Below, piece after piece: positions 8,976 through 17,124 of a DNA stretch of 64,000 nt (positions are counted from its first letter, which is position 1; the number at the start of each line of letters is the position of its first letter). The translations under genes and the position numbers were made by a program. The stretch is taken from NCBI RefSeq assembly GCF_001905125.1, contig NZ_LWLE01000034.1:346791-410790 (forward strand), given 5' to 3'. The stretch comes from Streptomyces sp. TSRI0281. Its GTDB lineage: Bacteria > Actinomycetota > Actinomycetes > Streptomycetales > Streptomycetaceae. The notes below the pieces were generated by a model. It was given only the letters and a program-made list of their open reading frames with translations, ran no database searches and was not told the origin of the DNA.

Positions 8976-9842
8976 ATGTCCGAGGACCTGGGGCCCGTAC
9001 GTCAGATGTGGCATCTGCTGGAACCGCTGCACGCCGTCCTCTACTACGCGCCGGAGGCATTCGAGGAGGCCGCCGCCCTCGGTTACGGCACCGAGGACCG
9101 CTGGCCCAGCTACTTCGCCTGGCGCGCGGCGCCGCTCGGGGCGGCCGGTGCGGACAGGGTCACCGAAACCTTCTACAGCTACAGCCCGGACATGGTGCGC
9201 GCCTTCGTACCCGCCGTCTGGTCCGTCGCGGAGCCCGGTGCGGTGCTCGCGGCCCGGCTGCGGGCGGTCGACCGTGCGTACCGGACGCTGTTCGGGGATC
9301 GGCTCGACGGGCCGGAGTTCGCGGCGGCGGCCGAGTCGGCCCGGCGGGCCGCGCTGTCCGCCGAGGTGACCGGGCGCCCGCTGGCGGCGGCCAACGCGGC
9401 ACTGTCCTGGCCGGACACCCCGCACCTCGCGCTCTGGCACGCCGCGACGATCCTGCGCGAGCACCGGGGGGACGGGCACCTCCGGGCGCTGGTGGAGGCG
9501 GATCTCGACCCGGTCGAGTGCCTGGTGTCCTTCGCCGCCGTGGGCGCGGCGAGCCCGGAGACGTTCGAGAGCCGGGGATGGAGTGCGGGGGAGTGGGCGG
9601 CGGCCCGCCAGCGGCTCGAAGGCCGCGGTCTGTTGGAGCCGGACGGGACGGCCACCGAGGCCGGGCGGGCGCTGCGGGCGCGAGTCGAGCGGCGTACCGA
9701 CGAACTGGCGGCCGGGCCCTGGAGGGCCCTCGGTGAGGAGGCGTGGGTCCGTCTCGTCGCGCTGCTGGAGCCGCTGTGGGTGACGACGCTCGGCAGTGGG
9801 CTGCTCCCGGCGGAGAACACCCTGGGCATCGGCAAGGTGTGA
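8976..9842 (+). CDS. SCO6745-like helix-turn-helix family protein
   Basis: 288 aa from ATG 8976, preceded by GGAAGGTG; an earlier in-frame start at 8949 is less likely. The protein resembles the actinobacterial family I know as SCO6745: WHLLEPLHAVLYYAPEAFEE at the start, WPSYFAWRAAPLG, and DMVRAFVPAVW. It is all-helical, cytoplasmic and of unknown biochemical function. Divergent from a TetR regulator and probably repressed by it. Confidence 0.8.
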   Translation: MSEDLGPVRQMWHLLEPLHAVLYYAPEAFEEAAALGYGTEDRWPSYFAWRAAPLGAAGADRVTETFYSYSPDMVRAFVPAVWSVAEPGAVLAARLRAVDRAYRTLFGDRLDGPEFAAAAESARRAALSAEVTGRPLAAANAALSWPDTPHLALWHAATILREHRGDGHLRALVEADLDPVECLVSFAAVGAASPETFESRGWSAGEWAAARQRLEGRGLLEPDGTATEAGRALRARVERRTDELAAGPWRALGEEAWVRLVALLEPLWVTTLGSGLLPAENTLGIGKV

Positions 9843-9847
9843 GCAGG

Positions 9848-9965
9848 CGGGGAGATACGAGTGGCCGGGAGATACGAGTGGCCGGGAGATGTGAGCGGCC
9901 GGGGAGATGTGAGCGCGCGGGGGATGTGAGCGCCGGGGAGATGTGAGCGCCCGGGGAAGGTGTGA
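9848..9965. repeat. about seven copies of a 17-nt tandem repeat
   Basis: Unit close to CGGGGAGATGTGAGCGC, degenerating from GATACGAG to GATGTGAG across the array. It lies in the gap between two same-strand genes and has no stop-free reading that looks like protein. Confidence 0.8.
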
Positions 9966-10069
9966 TTCGGGACGCATCCTGACCGAACCGTCGTCATGAG
10001 TGCGCGTCGGCGGGGAAGAGGTCCATAGGATTCCCGGGTTCGTCTTTCTCCCCGTCAGGATGGCTACGC

Positions 10070-10849
10070 GTGATATCTCCCCGTACATACCGAGTGGTGT
10101 TGCCCGTACTGAGCGCGGTGGCCGTGCTGGCCCTGGCCGGGTGCGACCCCGACGACCTTGCGGCCGAGGGCGGTTCGGGCGGCGGTTCGGGTGGGAGCGG
10201 GCAGTCGGCGGGCGGCTTCGGGGCCAGCCCGCTCGACAACCCCGACGGTACGAAGCCGGGTCTGGCACCCCTCACCACCGACGCGGACCGGGCGGCCGCC
10301 CGCAAGGTCATCGAGCAGGTGGCCACCAAGGGGCGCGGCCCCAAGACCGGCTACGAGCGTGACAAGTTCGGCTATGCGTGGAAGGACCCGGTCGACGGCA
10401 TTCCGCTCTCCCGCAACGGCTGCGACACCCGCAACGACCTGCTCGCCCGCGACGGCAAGGGCATCGAACACCGCTCGGGCTCCGACTGCGTGGTCATCTC
10501 CATGACCCTCAAGGACCCGTACACCGGGTCGACCATCGCCTGGCGCAAGCAGCAGGCCACCAAGGTGCAGATAGACCATGTGATGCCGCTGTCCTACGAC
10601 TGGCAGATGGGCGCCGCCCGCTGGGACGAGGCCAAGAGGCAGCGGATCGCCAACGATCCGCTCAACCTCATCCCGGTGGACGGCCCCGCCAACAACGCCA
10701 AGCGCGACTCGGGCCCCGCCTCCTGGCTGCCGCCGTACAAGCCGGTCCGCTGCTCGTACGCGGTGCGCTTCGCACAGGTCTCGCTGAAGTACGAACTGCC
10801 GGTCACCACCGCCGACAAGGAGGCCATGCTCACCCAGTGCGGCGGCTGA
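10070..10849 (+). CDS. secreted lipoprotein HNH endonuclease (DUF1524-like)
   Basis: 259 aa with a lipoprotein signal (SAVAVLALAGC, lipid-anchored Cys25) and a Gly/Ser linker, then an HNH nuclease of the GmrSD C-terminal (DUF1524) type. The Asp-His pair lies at 169-170 (QIDHVMPLSYDW), followed by NDPLNLIPV and a final NNAKRD, the usual order of metal and active-site residues. Such lipoprotein nucleases are common in Streptomyces and would act outside the membrane, perhaps in nutrient DNA turnover or competition (inference). GTG start; the nearby ATG at 10060 is out of frame. Confidence 0.88.
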   Translation: MISPRTYRVVLPVLSAVAVLALAGCDPDDLAAEGGSGGGSGGSGQSAGGFGASPLDNPDGTKPGLAPLTTDADRAAARKVIEQVATKGRGPKTGYERDKFGYAWKDPVDGIPLSRNGCDTRNDLLARDGKGIEHRSGSDCVVISMTLKDPYTGSTIAWRKQQATKVQIDHVMPLSYDWQMGAARWDEAKRQRIANDPLNLIPVDGPANNAKRDSGPASWLPPYKPVRCSYAVRFAQVSLKYELPVTTADKEAMLTQCGG

Positions 10850-10899
10850 GCGCGCGGTCGGCGGTACGGCAGCGGGGGTGAGGCCGGACGGGCGGGGGA

Positions 10900-10936
10900 G
10901 GGGCTTCGACGGCGGGGTGACCGCTGTCGAAGCCCC
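10900..10936. terminator. bidirectional terminator hairpin
   Basis: Two 16-nt arms (GGGGCTTCGACGGCGG and CCGCTGTCGAAGCCCC) pair with one wobble around a GGTGA loop. It sits exactly between the convergent HNH lipoprotein and the next lipoprotein gene. Confidence 0.85.
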
Positions 10937-10952
10937 TTCGCGTACGGGGCGG

Positions 10953-11714
10953 TCAGCCGGCCGGCCGGTCCAGGTCGACGATGTCCTTGGCGGCGGGCTT
11001 CTTCGCCACGACCGGTTCGTCGAACGCGGAGAGGTTCATCGTCGTCGGCTCCTCGCCGCCCTTGGACGTGACCCGGAGCAGGTACGGGGCGCCCTCGGCG
11101 GCCACCAGGACCGTGTAGGTCTCCTTGCCGTCCTTCTCGGTGAGCCGCAGCGCGGGCTTGCCCGCGACCGTGGCCCCGCCGGCCTTGCGGGCGGCGGTGT
11201 CGTTCGCCTCGAAGCCCTTCAGGATTCCGTCGAGGTCGCAGAACTCGATGCTGTCCTTGGTGTCCGCGTCGGTCGCCTTCGACTCCATCCAGCGGCCCGC
11301 GAGCAGTTTCACCGCGGCGTCGACATCGGCCTCGGGCTCGCCCTTCGACTGCTCGCGCAGCATCGCCTCGTCGAACTTCGTGTAGACGGTGTCACCGGTC
11401 TTGATGATCTCCATCGTTCCTGCGGGGCCGATGGACATGGTCCCGATGCACTCGCCGGTGCGGCTCGTGGCGAAGTCGGCCTTGACCGGGCCGTCGGTCG
11501 ACCGGAGGTCGACCGATATCCGCAGGGACTTCGCCTTCTTCGTGGTCGACAGCGCCTTGTTGGTGACCTCGGGACCCGACATGTCCGCGAACGGACCGGT
11601 GGCCTTCGGGGCGGCCGAATCGGCCGAATCGACCGCCCCCGTGCCGCAGGCGGCGAGGCTGAGCACGGACAGGGCGCAGAGGGTGTTGACGGCGGTGCGG
11701 GCGAGAAGACGCAT
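10953..11714 (-). CDS. lipoprotein, LppX/LprG-like
   Basis: 253 aa. Signal peptide with lipobox SLAAC (Cys23). The mature part has the pattern of actinobacterial LolA/LppX-like lipoproteins: alternating hydrophobic strands, SLRISVDLRSTDG, then GTMEIIKTGDTVYTKFDEAM, a middle variable helix and a C-terminal GKETYTVLVAAEGAPYLLRV strand pair. Such proteins bind lipids or act in envelope trafficking; the substrate here is unknown. Family assignment is from pattern only. Confidence 0.75.
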   Translation of the reverse strand: MRLLARTAVNTLCALSVLSLAACGTGAVDSADSAAPKATGPFADMSGPEVTNKALSTTKKAKSLRISVDLRSTDGPVKADFATSRTGECIGTMSIGPAGTMEIIKTGDTVYTKFDEAMLREQSKGEPEADVDAAVKLLAGRWMESKATDADTKDSIEFCDLDGILKGFEANDTAARKAGGATVAGKPALRLTEKDGKETYTVLVAAEGAPYLLRVTSKGGEEPTTMNLSAFDEPVVAKKPAAKDIVDLDRPAG

Positions 11715-11777
11715 GGGAAATGACTCCGGGAGATGAGGTGAGCGGAGTGAAGGGTGAACGGGGCTCGCGAGGCGAGC

Positions 11778-11849
11778 GAGGTGGACGGGGTGAGAGAGGT
11801 GAACGGGGTGAGTGAGGCGGACGGAGCGCGTGAGGCGGACGGCGCGCGT
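11778..11849. repeat. four tandem 18-nt repeats
   Basis: Four consecutive 18-nt units of the form GAGGYGRACGGNGYGMGN lie between two minus-strand genes. Looser copies continue to the left to about 11735. The unit is a multiple of three and would read as a hexapeptide on the plus strand, but that frame runs antisense into the DUF4190 gene, so I do not call it a gene. Confidence 0.75.
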
Positions 11850-11928
11850 GGCAGGGGAGCCGGTGGCCCCGGAACGGTGAACCGGGCGCCGGTCGGGGCG
11901 TCTGCGCGGGTGCCTGTGGTGGCGCCGG

Positions 11929-12339
11929 TCAGGCCACGGCTGTCGGTGCCGCCACGTGCCCCGGGCTTCCGGCGGCGCTGAGCGCCGGGGGCGTCGCCGT
12001 GCCGTCGGGCGGAGTGCCGCCGGCCCCGGCCCTGAGCGCGAGCACCGCGCCGACGAGCGAGAGCGTCAGCGCGACCACGCCCAGCAGGGCCCCGAAACTG
12101 GTCATGCCGTGGTCGGCGCCCTCGCCGCGTCCGATGCGGCGGCGGCCCGCCAGGCCGAGGAGGAGGGCGAGCAGGCCCAGGCCCCCCGCGAGCCAGAAGA
12201 GGGGCCGGATCAGCCCCAGGAGGCTGCCGGTGATGCCGAGGACGAACGCCGTCGTGCCGAACCCGCGGCGCCCCGGACGCTCGCCCGGTGCATGGGCGGG
12301 GGCGTACACCTGCTGCGGTGGGCGCGGGTACTCGGACAT
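11929..12339 (-). CDS. DUF4190-type small membrane protein
   Basis: 136 aa. A Pro-rich N-terminus (about 28 residues) is followed by two hydrophobic hairpins: TAFVLGITGSLLGLI, then LAGGLGLLALLLGLAGRRRI, then FGALLGVVALTLSLVGAVLA. This is the DUF4190 pattern common in actinobacteria. The function of the family is not known. Confidence 0.75.
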   Translation of the reverse strand: MSEYPRPPQQVYAPAHAPGERPGRRGFGTTAFVLGITGSLLGLIRPLFWLAGGLGLLALLLGLAGRRRIGRGEGADHGMTSFGALLGVVALTLSLVGAVLALRAGAGGTPPDGTATPPALSAAGSPGHVAAPTAVA

Positions 12340-12430
12340 GCTGTGCCCTTCGGTTGGTGAACACGGGAACGGCGAACGGACGCGCCCCCGTCCGGCAGGT
12401 ACGGGAACAGGTCACATCACAACAGAGCTT

Positions 12431-12454
12431 GTGAACCGAGTCAACACGGTTCAC
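12431..12454. promoter_or_regulatory. inverted repeat in divergent promoter region
   Basis: Perfect 8-bp arms GTGAACCG and CGGTTCAC separated by 8 bp, between the divergent DUF4190 and methylase genes. It looks like an operator. The wide spacer does not fit the Rex site despite the shared TTGTGAAC half. Confidence 0.45.
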
Positions 12455-12546
12455 GATGGATGGGTCGGGTCACGCTGTGAATCGGTGGCGGGTGATCAGG
12501 TCGGTATGCTCGCCGACACAGCGCGGACGGATCAGGGAGACAGTCA

Positions 12547-14775
12547 GTGCCGGAGAACGCGACAGAGGTGACCGCGGCCGGGATCGCGCGGCTCGCAGGA
12601 GTGGGGCGGGCCGCCGTCAGCAACTGGCGCCGTCGTCACGCCGACTTCCCCAAGCCGGTCGGCGGCACCGAGACCAGCCCGTCCTTCGCCCTGCCCCAGG
12701 TGGAACAGTGGCTGCGCGACCAGGGAAAACTCGCCGAGGTGCCCCTTCGGGAGCGGGTCTGGCAGCAGGTGACCGGGCATCCCGCAGGTGCCGTCACCGC
12801 CCTGATCCACGCCGGCTGCGGCCTGCTGCTCGTCCGGGACCGCCCCACCGCCTGGCTGGAGCTCGCCGCCGTCTCGGACGCGCGCATGGCCGGTGTGCTG
12901 CCGCACGCGCTGGACGACGTCCTCACCGCCCGCTTCGGACCGGATGCCGGATCGCCCCGCGGTGCCGGATCGCCGTCCCGGTCGGGTGAACCATCTGCCC
13001 CCGGCGAACTGTCCGCCCCCGGTGAACCGTCCGCCAACGGAGTACGGGTTGTTCACACCCCGGACGCCGCCGATCTGCTGGCGTCCGTCCCGCTCCTGCG
13101 CGCCGTCGCCGCACTCGCCGCCGAAACCGGCACCCGGCAGGCATTCGAGTTCCTCTTCGGCCGTCAGCTCGACGCCAACCCGCGTCAGTACACCCTCACT
13201 CCGCCCGATCTCGCCGAGCTGATGGCAGCCCTGGCCGAACCGGCGAAGGACACGGACCGGTCCGCCGGAAAGCAGCCCGCCCGCACCTTCCTCGACCCCG
13301 CCGCCGGAACAGGCGCCCTGCTCCGGGCGGTCGACAGGCCCACGGCCCTGTACGCACAGGAGGCCGACCCCGACCTCGCCGCGCTCACCGCACTCCGGCT
13401 CGCGCTCCACCGCGAGGGGGCCGGGCCCGACGCGACGACCCTGGCCGTGCGCACCGGCGACACCCTGCGCGCCGACGCCTTCCCGCAGCTCGCCGTCGAC
13501 GCCGTGCTCTGCCACCCGCCCTTCAACGAGCGCAACTGGGGCCACGGCGAACTGGCCTACGACCCGCGCTGGGAGTACGGCTTCCCCGCCCGCACCGAGT
13601 CCGAACTCGCCTGGGTCCAGCACGCGCTCGCCCGCCTCCGGGAGGGCGGCACCGCCGTCCTGCTGATGCCCCCGGCCGCCGCGTCCCGCCGCTCCGGCCG
13701 CCGGATCCGCGCCGACCTCCTGCGCCGGGGAGCGCTCCGCGCGGTCGTCGCGCTCCCGGCCGGGGCCGCGCCCCCGTACGGCATCCCGCTCCACCTCTGG
13801 ATCCTGCGCAAGCCGGGCAGCGGTCCGCACCCCGCCCCCGAACTGCTCCTCATCGACACCGCCGAGCCCGCCGAACCGGCCTCCGGGCCCGGCTCCGGCT
13901 CCCCGGCGGGCGGCGGACGCGACCGGATCGACTGGCCCGCGGTGCGCGGCGCCGTGCTCGACGCCTGGCAGCGCCACACCGGCAGCGCCGTCCCCCCGGC
14001 CGGCGTACCCGGCGTCAGCCGTGCCGTCCCCGTCATCGAACTCCTCGACGACGACGTGGATCTCGCCCCCGCCCGGCATCTGCCGCGACCCACCGCCGGT
14101 GGCGGGGCAGCCGCGCTGATCGGCGTACGGGAGCGGCTGGCCGACACTCTGCGGCTTACCGCCCGCCTCACCCCGCCGCCCGCCGACCTCTCCGGCCCGG
14201 CGCACTGGCCGCTGACCACCGTCGGTGAACTCGCCCGCGCCGGGGCCCTGCACCTGCGCACCGGAGGCTCCGGCGGCGGCACGGGTCCCGTCCTCACGGA
14301 GCACGACGTGCTGGCGGGAGCGGCACCCGGCGGCACGCCCGCCGCCGGGACCGCGTACCCCGAAGGCGCCGACGACGCCGTGCTCCTCGAACCTGGCGAC
14401 GTCGTCGTACCCGTCCTCGGCGGCGGGTCCGTCACCCGCGTCGTCGACGAGGCCACCGCGGGTGCCGCGCTCGGCCGCAACCTCCAGCTGCTGCGCCCCG
14501 ATCCGGCCGCGATCGACCCCTGGTTCCTCGCCGGATTCCTGCGCGGCACCGCCAACAACCGGCAGGCCAGCAGCTATGCGTCCACGGCCACCCGGCTCGA
14601 CGCCCGCCGTCTCCAACTGCCCCGGCTGCCGCTCGCCGAACAGCGGAGGTACGGGGAGCAGTTCCGTACGCTCGCCGAGTTCGAGGACGCGCTGCGGGCG
14701 GCGGGGCGGCTCGGGGGGCTGCTCGTACAGGGGATGTACGACGGGCTGACGGACGGCACGGTCGCTCCGAAGTGA
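12547..14775 (+). CDS. N6-adenine DNA methylase-like protein with N-terminal HTH
   Basis: 742 aa. An N-terminal helix-turn-helix (about residues 9-62, IARLAGVGRAAVSNWRRRHA) leads into a helical part and a SAM-methyltransferase core. Motif I is DPAAGTGALL starting at Asp250. The motif IV position reads CHPPF at 322-326, where active N6-methylases usually have NPPF, and WILRKPG follows as expected. The C-terminal third resembles a type I specificity (S) half (GELARAGALHLRTGG, then LLEPGDVVVPVLGGG, then a RLPLAEQRRYG tail). No restriction or translocase subunit is adjacent, so this is not an obvious restriction system. GTG start. The His in motif IV makes catalysis uncertain. Confidence 0.8.
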   Translation: MPENATEVTAAGIARLAGVGRAAVSNWRRRHADFPKPVGGTETSPSFALPQVEQWLRDQGKLAEVPLRERVWQQVTGHPAGAVTALIHAGCGLLLVRDRPTAWLELAAVSDARMAGVLPHALDDVLTARFGPDAGSPRGAGSPSRSGEPSAPGELSAPGEPSANGVRVVHTPDAADLLASVPLLRAVAALAAETGTRQAFEFLFGRQLDANPRQYTLTPPDLAELMAALAEPAKDTDRSAGKQPARTFLDPAAGTGALLRAVDRPTALYAQEADPDLAALTALRLALHREGAGPDATTLAVRTGDTLRADAFPQLAVDAVLCHPPFNERNWGHGELAYDPRWEYGFPARTESELAWVQHALARLREGGTAVLLMPPAAASRRSGRRIRADLLRRGALRAVVALPAGAAPPYGIPLHLWILRKPGSGPHPAPELLLIDTAEPAEPASGPGSGSPAGGGRDRIDWPAVRGAVLDAWQRHTGSAVPPAGVPGVSRAVPVIELLDDDVDLAPARHLPRPTAGGGAAALIGVRERLADTLRLTARLTPPPADLSGPAHWPLTTVGELARAGALHLRTGGSGGGTGPVLTEHDVLAGAAPGGTPAAGTAYPEGADDAVLLEPGDVVVPVLGGGSVTRVVDEATAGAALGRNLQLLRPDPAAIDPWFLAGFLRGTANNRQASSYASTATRLDARRLQLPRLPLAEQRRYGEQFRTLAEFEDALRAAGRLGGLLVQGMYDGLTDGTVAPK

Positions 14776-14872
14776 GGTGAACCACAGAGCTCGCGCACAA
14801 CCCGGGACCGTTCGTCCGTGTCGGTGTATACGCTCACAGCACACGTCCGACATACGCCTCCGGGAGCAGCAC

Positions 14873-15484
14873 ATGCACGGCTACGGCTATCCGCCGGAGC
14901 AGCCACCGAAGCGCCGCCCGTCCTCGGCGACGCTGACCGCGGTGCGCGTGGTTCTTGTGGCGATGACCGTACTGAGCCTCGGGTTCCTGGCCTGGGGGGC
15001 GATGCTGAGGCTGGCTATCGTCACCCGCAGGGCGCGCGACTGGGCGCTGCTGGCGCTCGTGTTCGCGCTCAACACCGGGCTCTTCGCGTTCATGCTGGCG
15101 ATGCCGGAGGACCCGGACAAGACCACGGACGCGGAGGCGTTCATCGGGGTCACCTGGATCTTCGGCGTCATGGTCGGCGTGGTCGCCTATTACCTGTACG
15201 CGGAGATACGCCACTACGGCCCGGACGGACCGTACGGCACTCACCCGCACCCGCCCAGGTATCAGCCGCACTTCCCGCCCCAGCCCCAGCCCCAGCCCCA
15301 GCAGCAACTCCAGCCCCAGCAGCCGCACCCGTACGGCGGGTACGCCCCGACGCAGCACCCGACCCCGACCCCGACCCCGGCCCCCGCCGCACCCCCGCCC
15401 GCCGCGCCCCAGCGCCTCGACCAGGTCCGTGCCGAGCTGGACGAGTTGAGCGACTACCTCCGCAAGGAGGGCGAGGGCCGGTGA
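14873..15484 (+). CDS. membrane protein with Pro/Gln-rich tail
   Basis: 203 aa from ATG 14873 (GGGAG 8 nt upstream). Three hydrophobic segments in the first 110 residues (VRVVLVAMTVLSLGFLAWGA, then ALLALVFALNTGLFAFMLA, then WIFGVMVGVVAYYLYAEI) are followed by a Pro/Gln/Tyr/Thr-Pro low-complexity region and a short C-terminal helix (LDQVRAELDELSDYLRKEG). The stop overlaps the GTG of the kinase gene, so the two are translationally coupled and may work together. Confidence 0.8.
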   Translation: MHGYGYPPEQPPKRRPSSATLTAVRVVLVAMTVLSLGFLAWGAMLRLAIVTRRARDWALLALVFALNTGLFAFMLAMPEDPDKTTDAEAFIGVTWIFGVMVGVVAYYLYAEIRHYGPDGPYGTHPHPPRYQPHFPPQPQPQPQQQLQPQQPHPYGGYAPTQHPTPTPTPAPAAPPPAAPQRLDQVRAELDELSDYLRKEGEGR

Positions 15485-17040
15485 GCGGGCGGGTCATCGC
15501 CGGGCGGTACGAACTGGCCACCGTCCTCGGCCAGGGCGGCATGGGCCAGGTATGGACGGCGTACGACCAGCGTCTGGACCGCCGGGTCGCGGTGAAGCTC
15601 CTGCGCCCCGACCGGGTCGCCGGGCCCACCGGCAGCGACGCCGCCGACGAGCTGCGCCGCCGGTTCGTCCGCGAGTGCCGGGTCACCGCCCAGGTCGACC
15701 ACCCCGGTCTGGTCACCGTTCACGACGCGGGCAGCGACGACGACGACCTCTACCTCGTCATGCAGTACGTCGAGGGCGCCGACCTCGCCGACCATCTCGC
15801 CGAGCACGACCCCTACCCCTGGCCCTGGGCCGTCGCGGTCGCCGCCCAGCTCTGCGCCGTACTGTCCGCCGTGCACGCCGTGCCGATCGTCCACCGCGAC
15901 CTCAAGCCCCGCAATGTGATGGTCAGGCCCGAGGGCACCGTCACCGTGCTCGACCTGGGTGTCGCCTCCGTCCTGGACATGGACACCACCCGTCTCACCC
16001 ACACCGGTTCACCGATCGGCTCCCCGGCCTACATGGCCCCGGAACAGGCGATGGGCGGCGCAGTCGGCCCGTACACCGATCTGTACGCCCTCGGGGTGCT
16101 CCTGCACGAACTCCTCAGCGGGGACGTGCCGTTCGCGGGTTCCACCGCACTCGGCGTCCTGCACCGCCATCTCTACGAGCCGCCGCTCCCGGTACGCCAC
16201 CTCAGGGCCGAGGTCCCCGAGCAGCTCGAAGCGCTCGTCCTGCGGCTGCTCGCCAAGGACCCGCAGGCCCGGCCGGCCTCCGCCCAGGAGGTGTACGAGT
16301 CGCTCGCCCCGCTGCTGCCCGCCCGCGGCGCCCCGGCGGGGCCGCTCGACCCGACCCGCCCCTTCCTCCGGCCGCACGCCCCGTGGCCGGACCGGGCGGC
16401 CACCCCGGCGACCTCTCCCGTACCGCAGCCGCCCGGCCCCGCGGCACCCGCGCCCGGACCGGCCGCCCGGCCCGATGTGGCGGGGGCCGTCGACGAGGTG
16501 AAACGACTGCTCGGCGAGGGCCGGATCACGCAGGCGGTGGACATCCTCGGCGGCATCCTCCCGGCCGCCGCCGCCGAACACGGCGAGCACTCACCCGTCG
16601 TCCGGATCCTGCGCAAGCAGTACGCGGCGACGCTGCTGGACGACGGGCAGTACCGCCGCGCCCTGCCCGTGCTGCGCCGCCTGGCCGAGGACCGCACGGC
16701 GGAGGCGGGACCGGCCGACGGGCAGACACTCCAGTACCGCTACGACGCGGCCCAGTGCCTGGAGCAGCTGGGCGAGACGGCAGCCGCGCTCCACGAGTAC
16801 CGCAGCGTCCTCCCGTACTACGAGAACGGGTACGGCACGGTCGGCACCGATCCCGGCCGCGCCTTCGACATCCGCCACCGCATCGGACACCTGCTGCTCG
16901 CGGTCGGCGACCACACGGCGGGGCGGGCCCAGATACAGGCCCTGCTGTACGACGCCGAGCGTGTGTACGGGCCGCACCACCCGCTGCCCGTGGAGCTGCG
17001 CCGCCGGCTGACGCACCAGCAGGACGTGCGCGGCGGCTGA
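15481..17040 (+). CDS. Ser/Thr protein kinase with C-terminal TPR-like region
   Basis: 519 aa. Hanks-type kinase: Gly loop GQGGMGQV, Lys39 in RRVAVKLL, catalytic Asp140 in HRDLKPRN, and DLG (158-160) in place of the common DFG, then GSPAYMAPEQ. After the kinase (about 1-275) comes a Pro-rich linker and a helical region of about 190 aa with tetratricopeptide-like pairs. No membrane segment. The GTG start overlaps the stop of the upstream membrane protein, which may anchor or sense for it (inference). Confidence 0.92.
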   Translation: MSGRVIAGRYELATVLGQGGMGQVWTAYDQRLDRRVAVKLLRPDRVAGPTGSDAADELRRRFVRECRVTAQVDHPGLVTVHDAGSDDDDLYLVMQYVEGADLADHLAEHDPYPWPWAVAVAAQLCAVLSAVHAVPIVHRDLKPRNVMVRPEGTVTVLDLGVASVLDMDTTRLTHTGSPIGSPAYMAPEQAMGGAVGPYTDLYALGVLLHELLSGDVPFAGSTALGVLHRHLYEPPLPVRHLRAEVPEQLEALVLRLLAKDPQARPASAQEVYESLAPLLPARGAPAGPLDPTRPFLRPHAPWPDRAATPATSPVPQPPGPAAPAPGPAARPDVAGAVDEVKRLLGEGRITQAVDILGGILPAAAAEHGEHSPVVRILRKQYAATLLDDGQYRRALPVLRRLAEDRTAEAGPADGQTLQYRYDAAQCLEQLGETAAALHEYRSVLPYYENGYGTVGTDPGRAFDIRHRIGHLLLAVGDHTAGRAQIQALLYDAERVYGPHHPLPVELRRRLTHQQDVRGG

Positions 17041-17070
17041 GCGGGACGGGCCGGGTGCGTGTCCGGCTCG

Positions 17071-17120
17071 GAACGGCTCGGAACGGCTCGGAACGGCCCG
17101 GAACGGCTCGGAACGGCTCG
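17071..17120. repeat. five tandem copies of a 10-mer
   Basis: GAACGGCTCG repeated five times (one copy GAACGGCCCG) in the short gap between the convergent kinase and YfhO genes. Probably slippage-prone. Confidence 0.9.
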
Positions 17121-17124
17121 GGCG

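Noticed and set aside
12431..12454. Rex site before the methylase gene
   Set aside because: Half-site looks right, but the 8-bp spacer does not fit Rex.
12547..14775. Type I restriction-modification or BREX/Pgl system
   Set aside because: No restriction, translocase, PglZ or similar gene nearby; only a methylase-like protein.
12544..14874. 776-codon open frame opposite the methylase-like gene
   Set aside because: Shadow of the real gene; Gly/Arg-rich with no motif.
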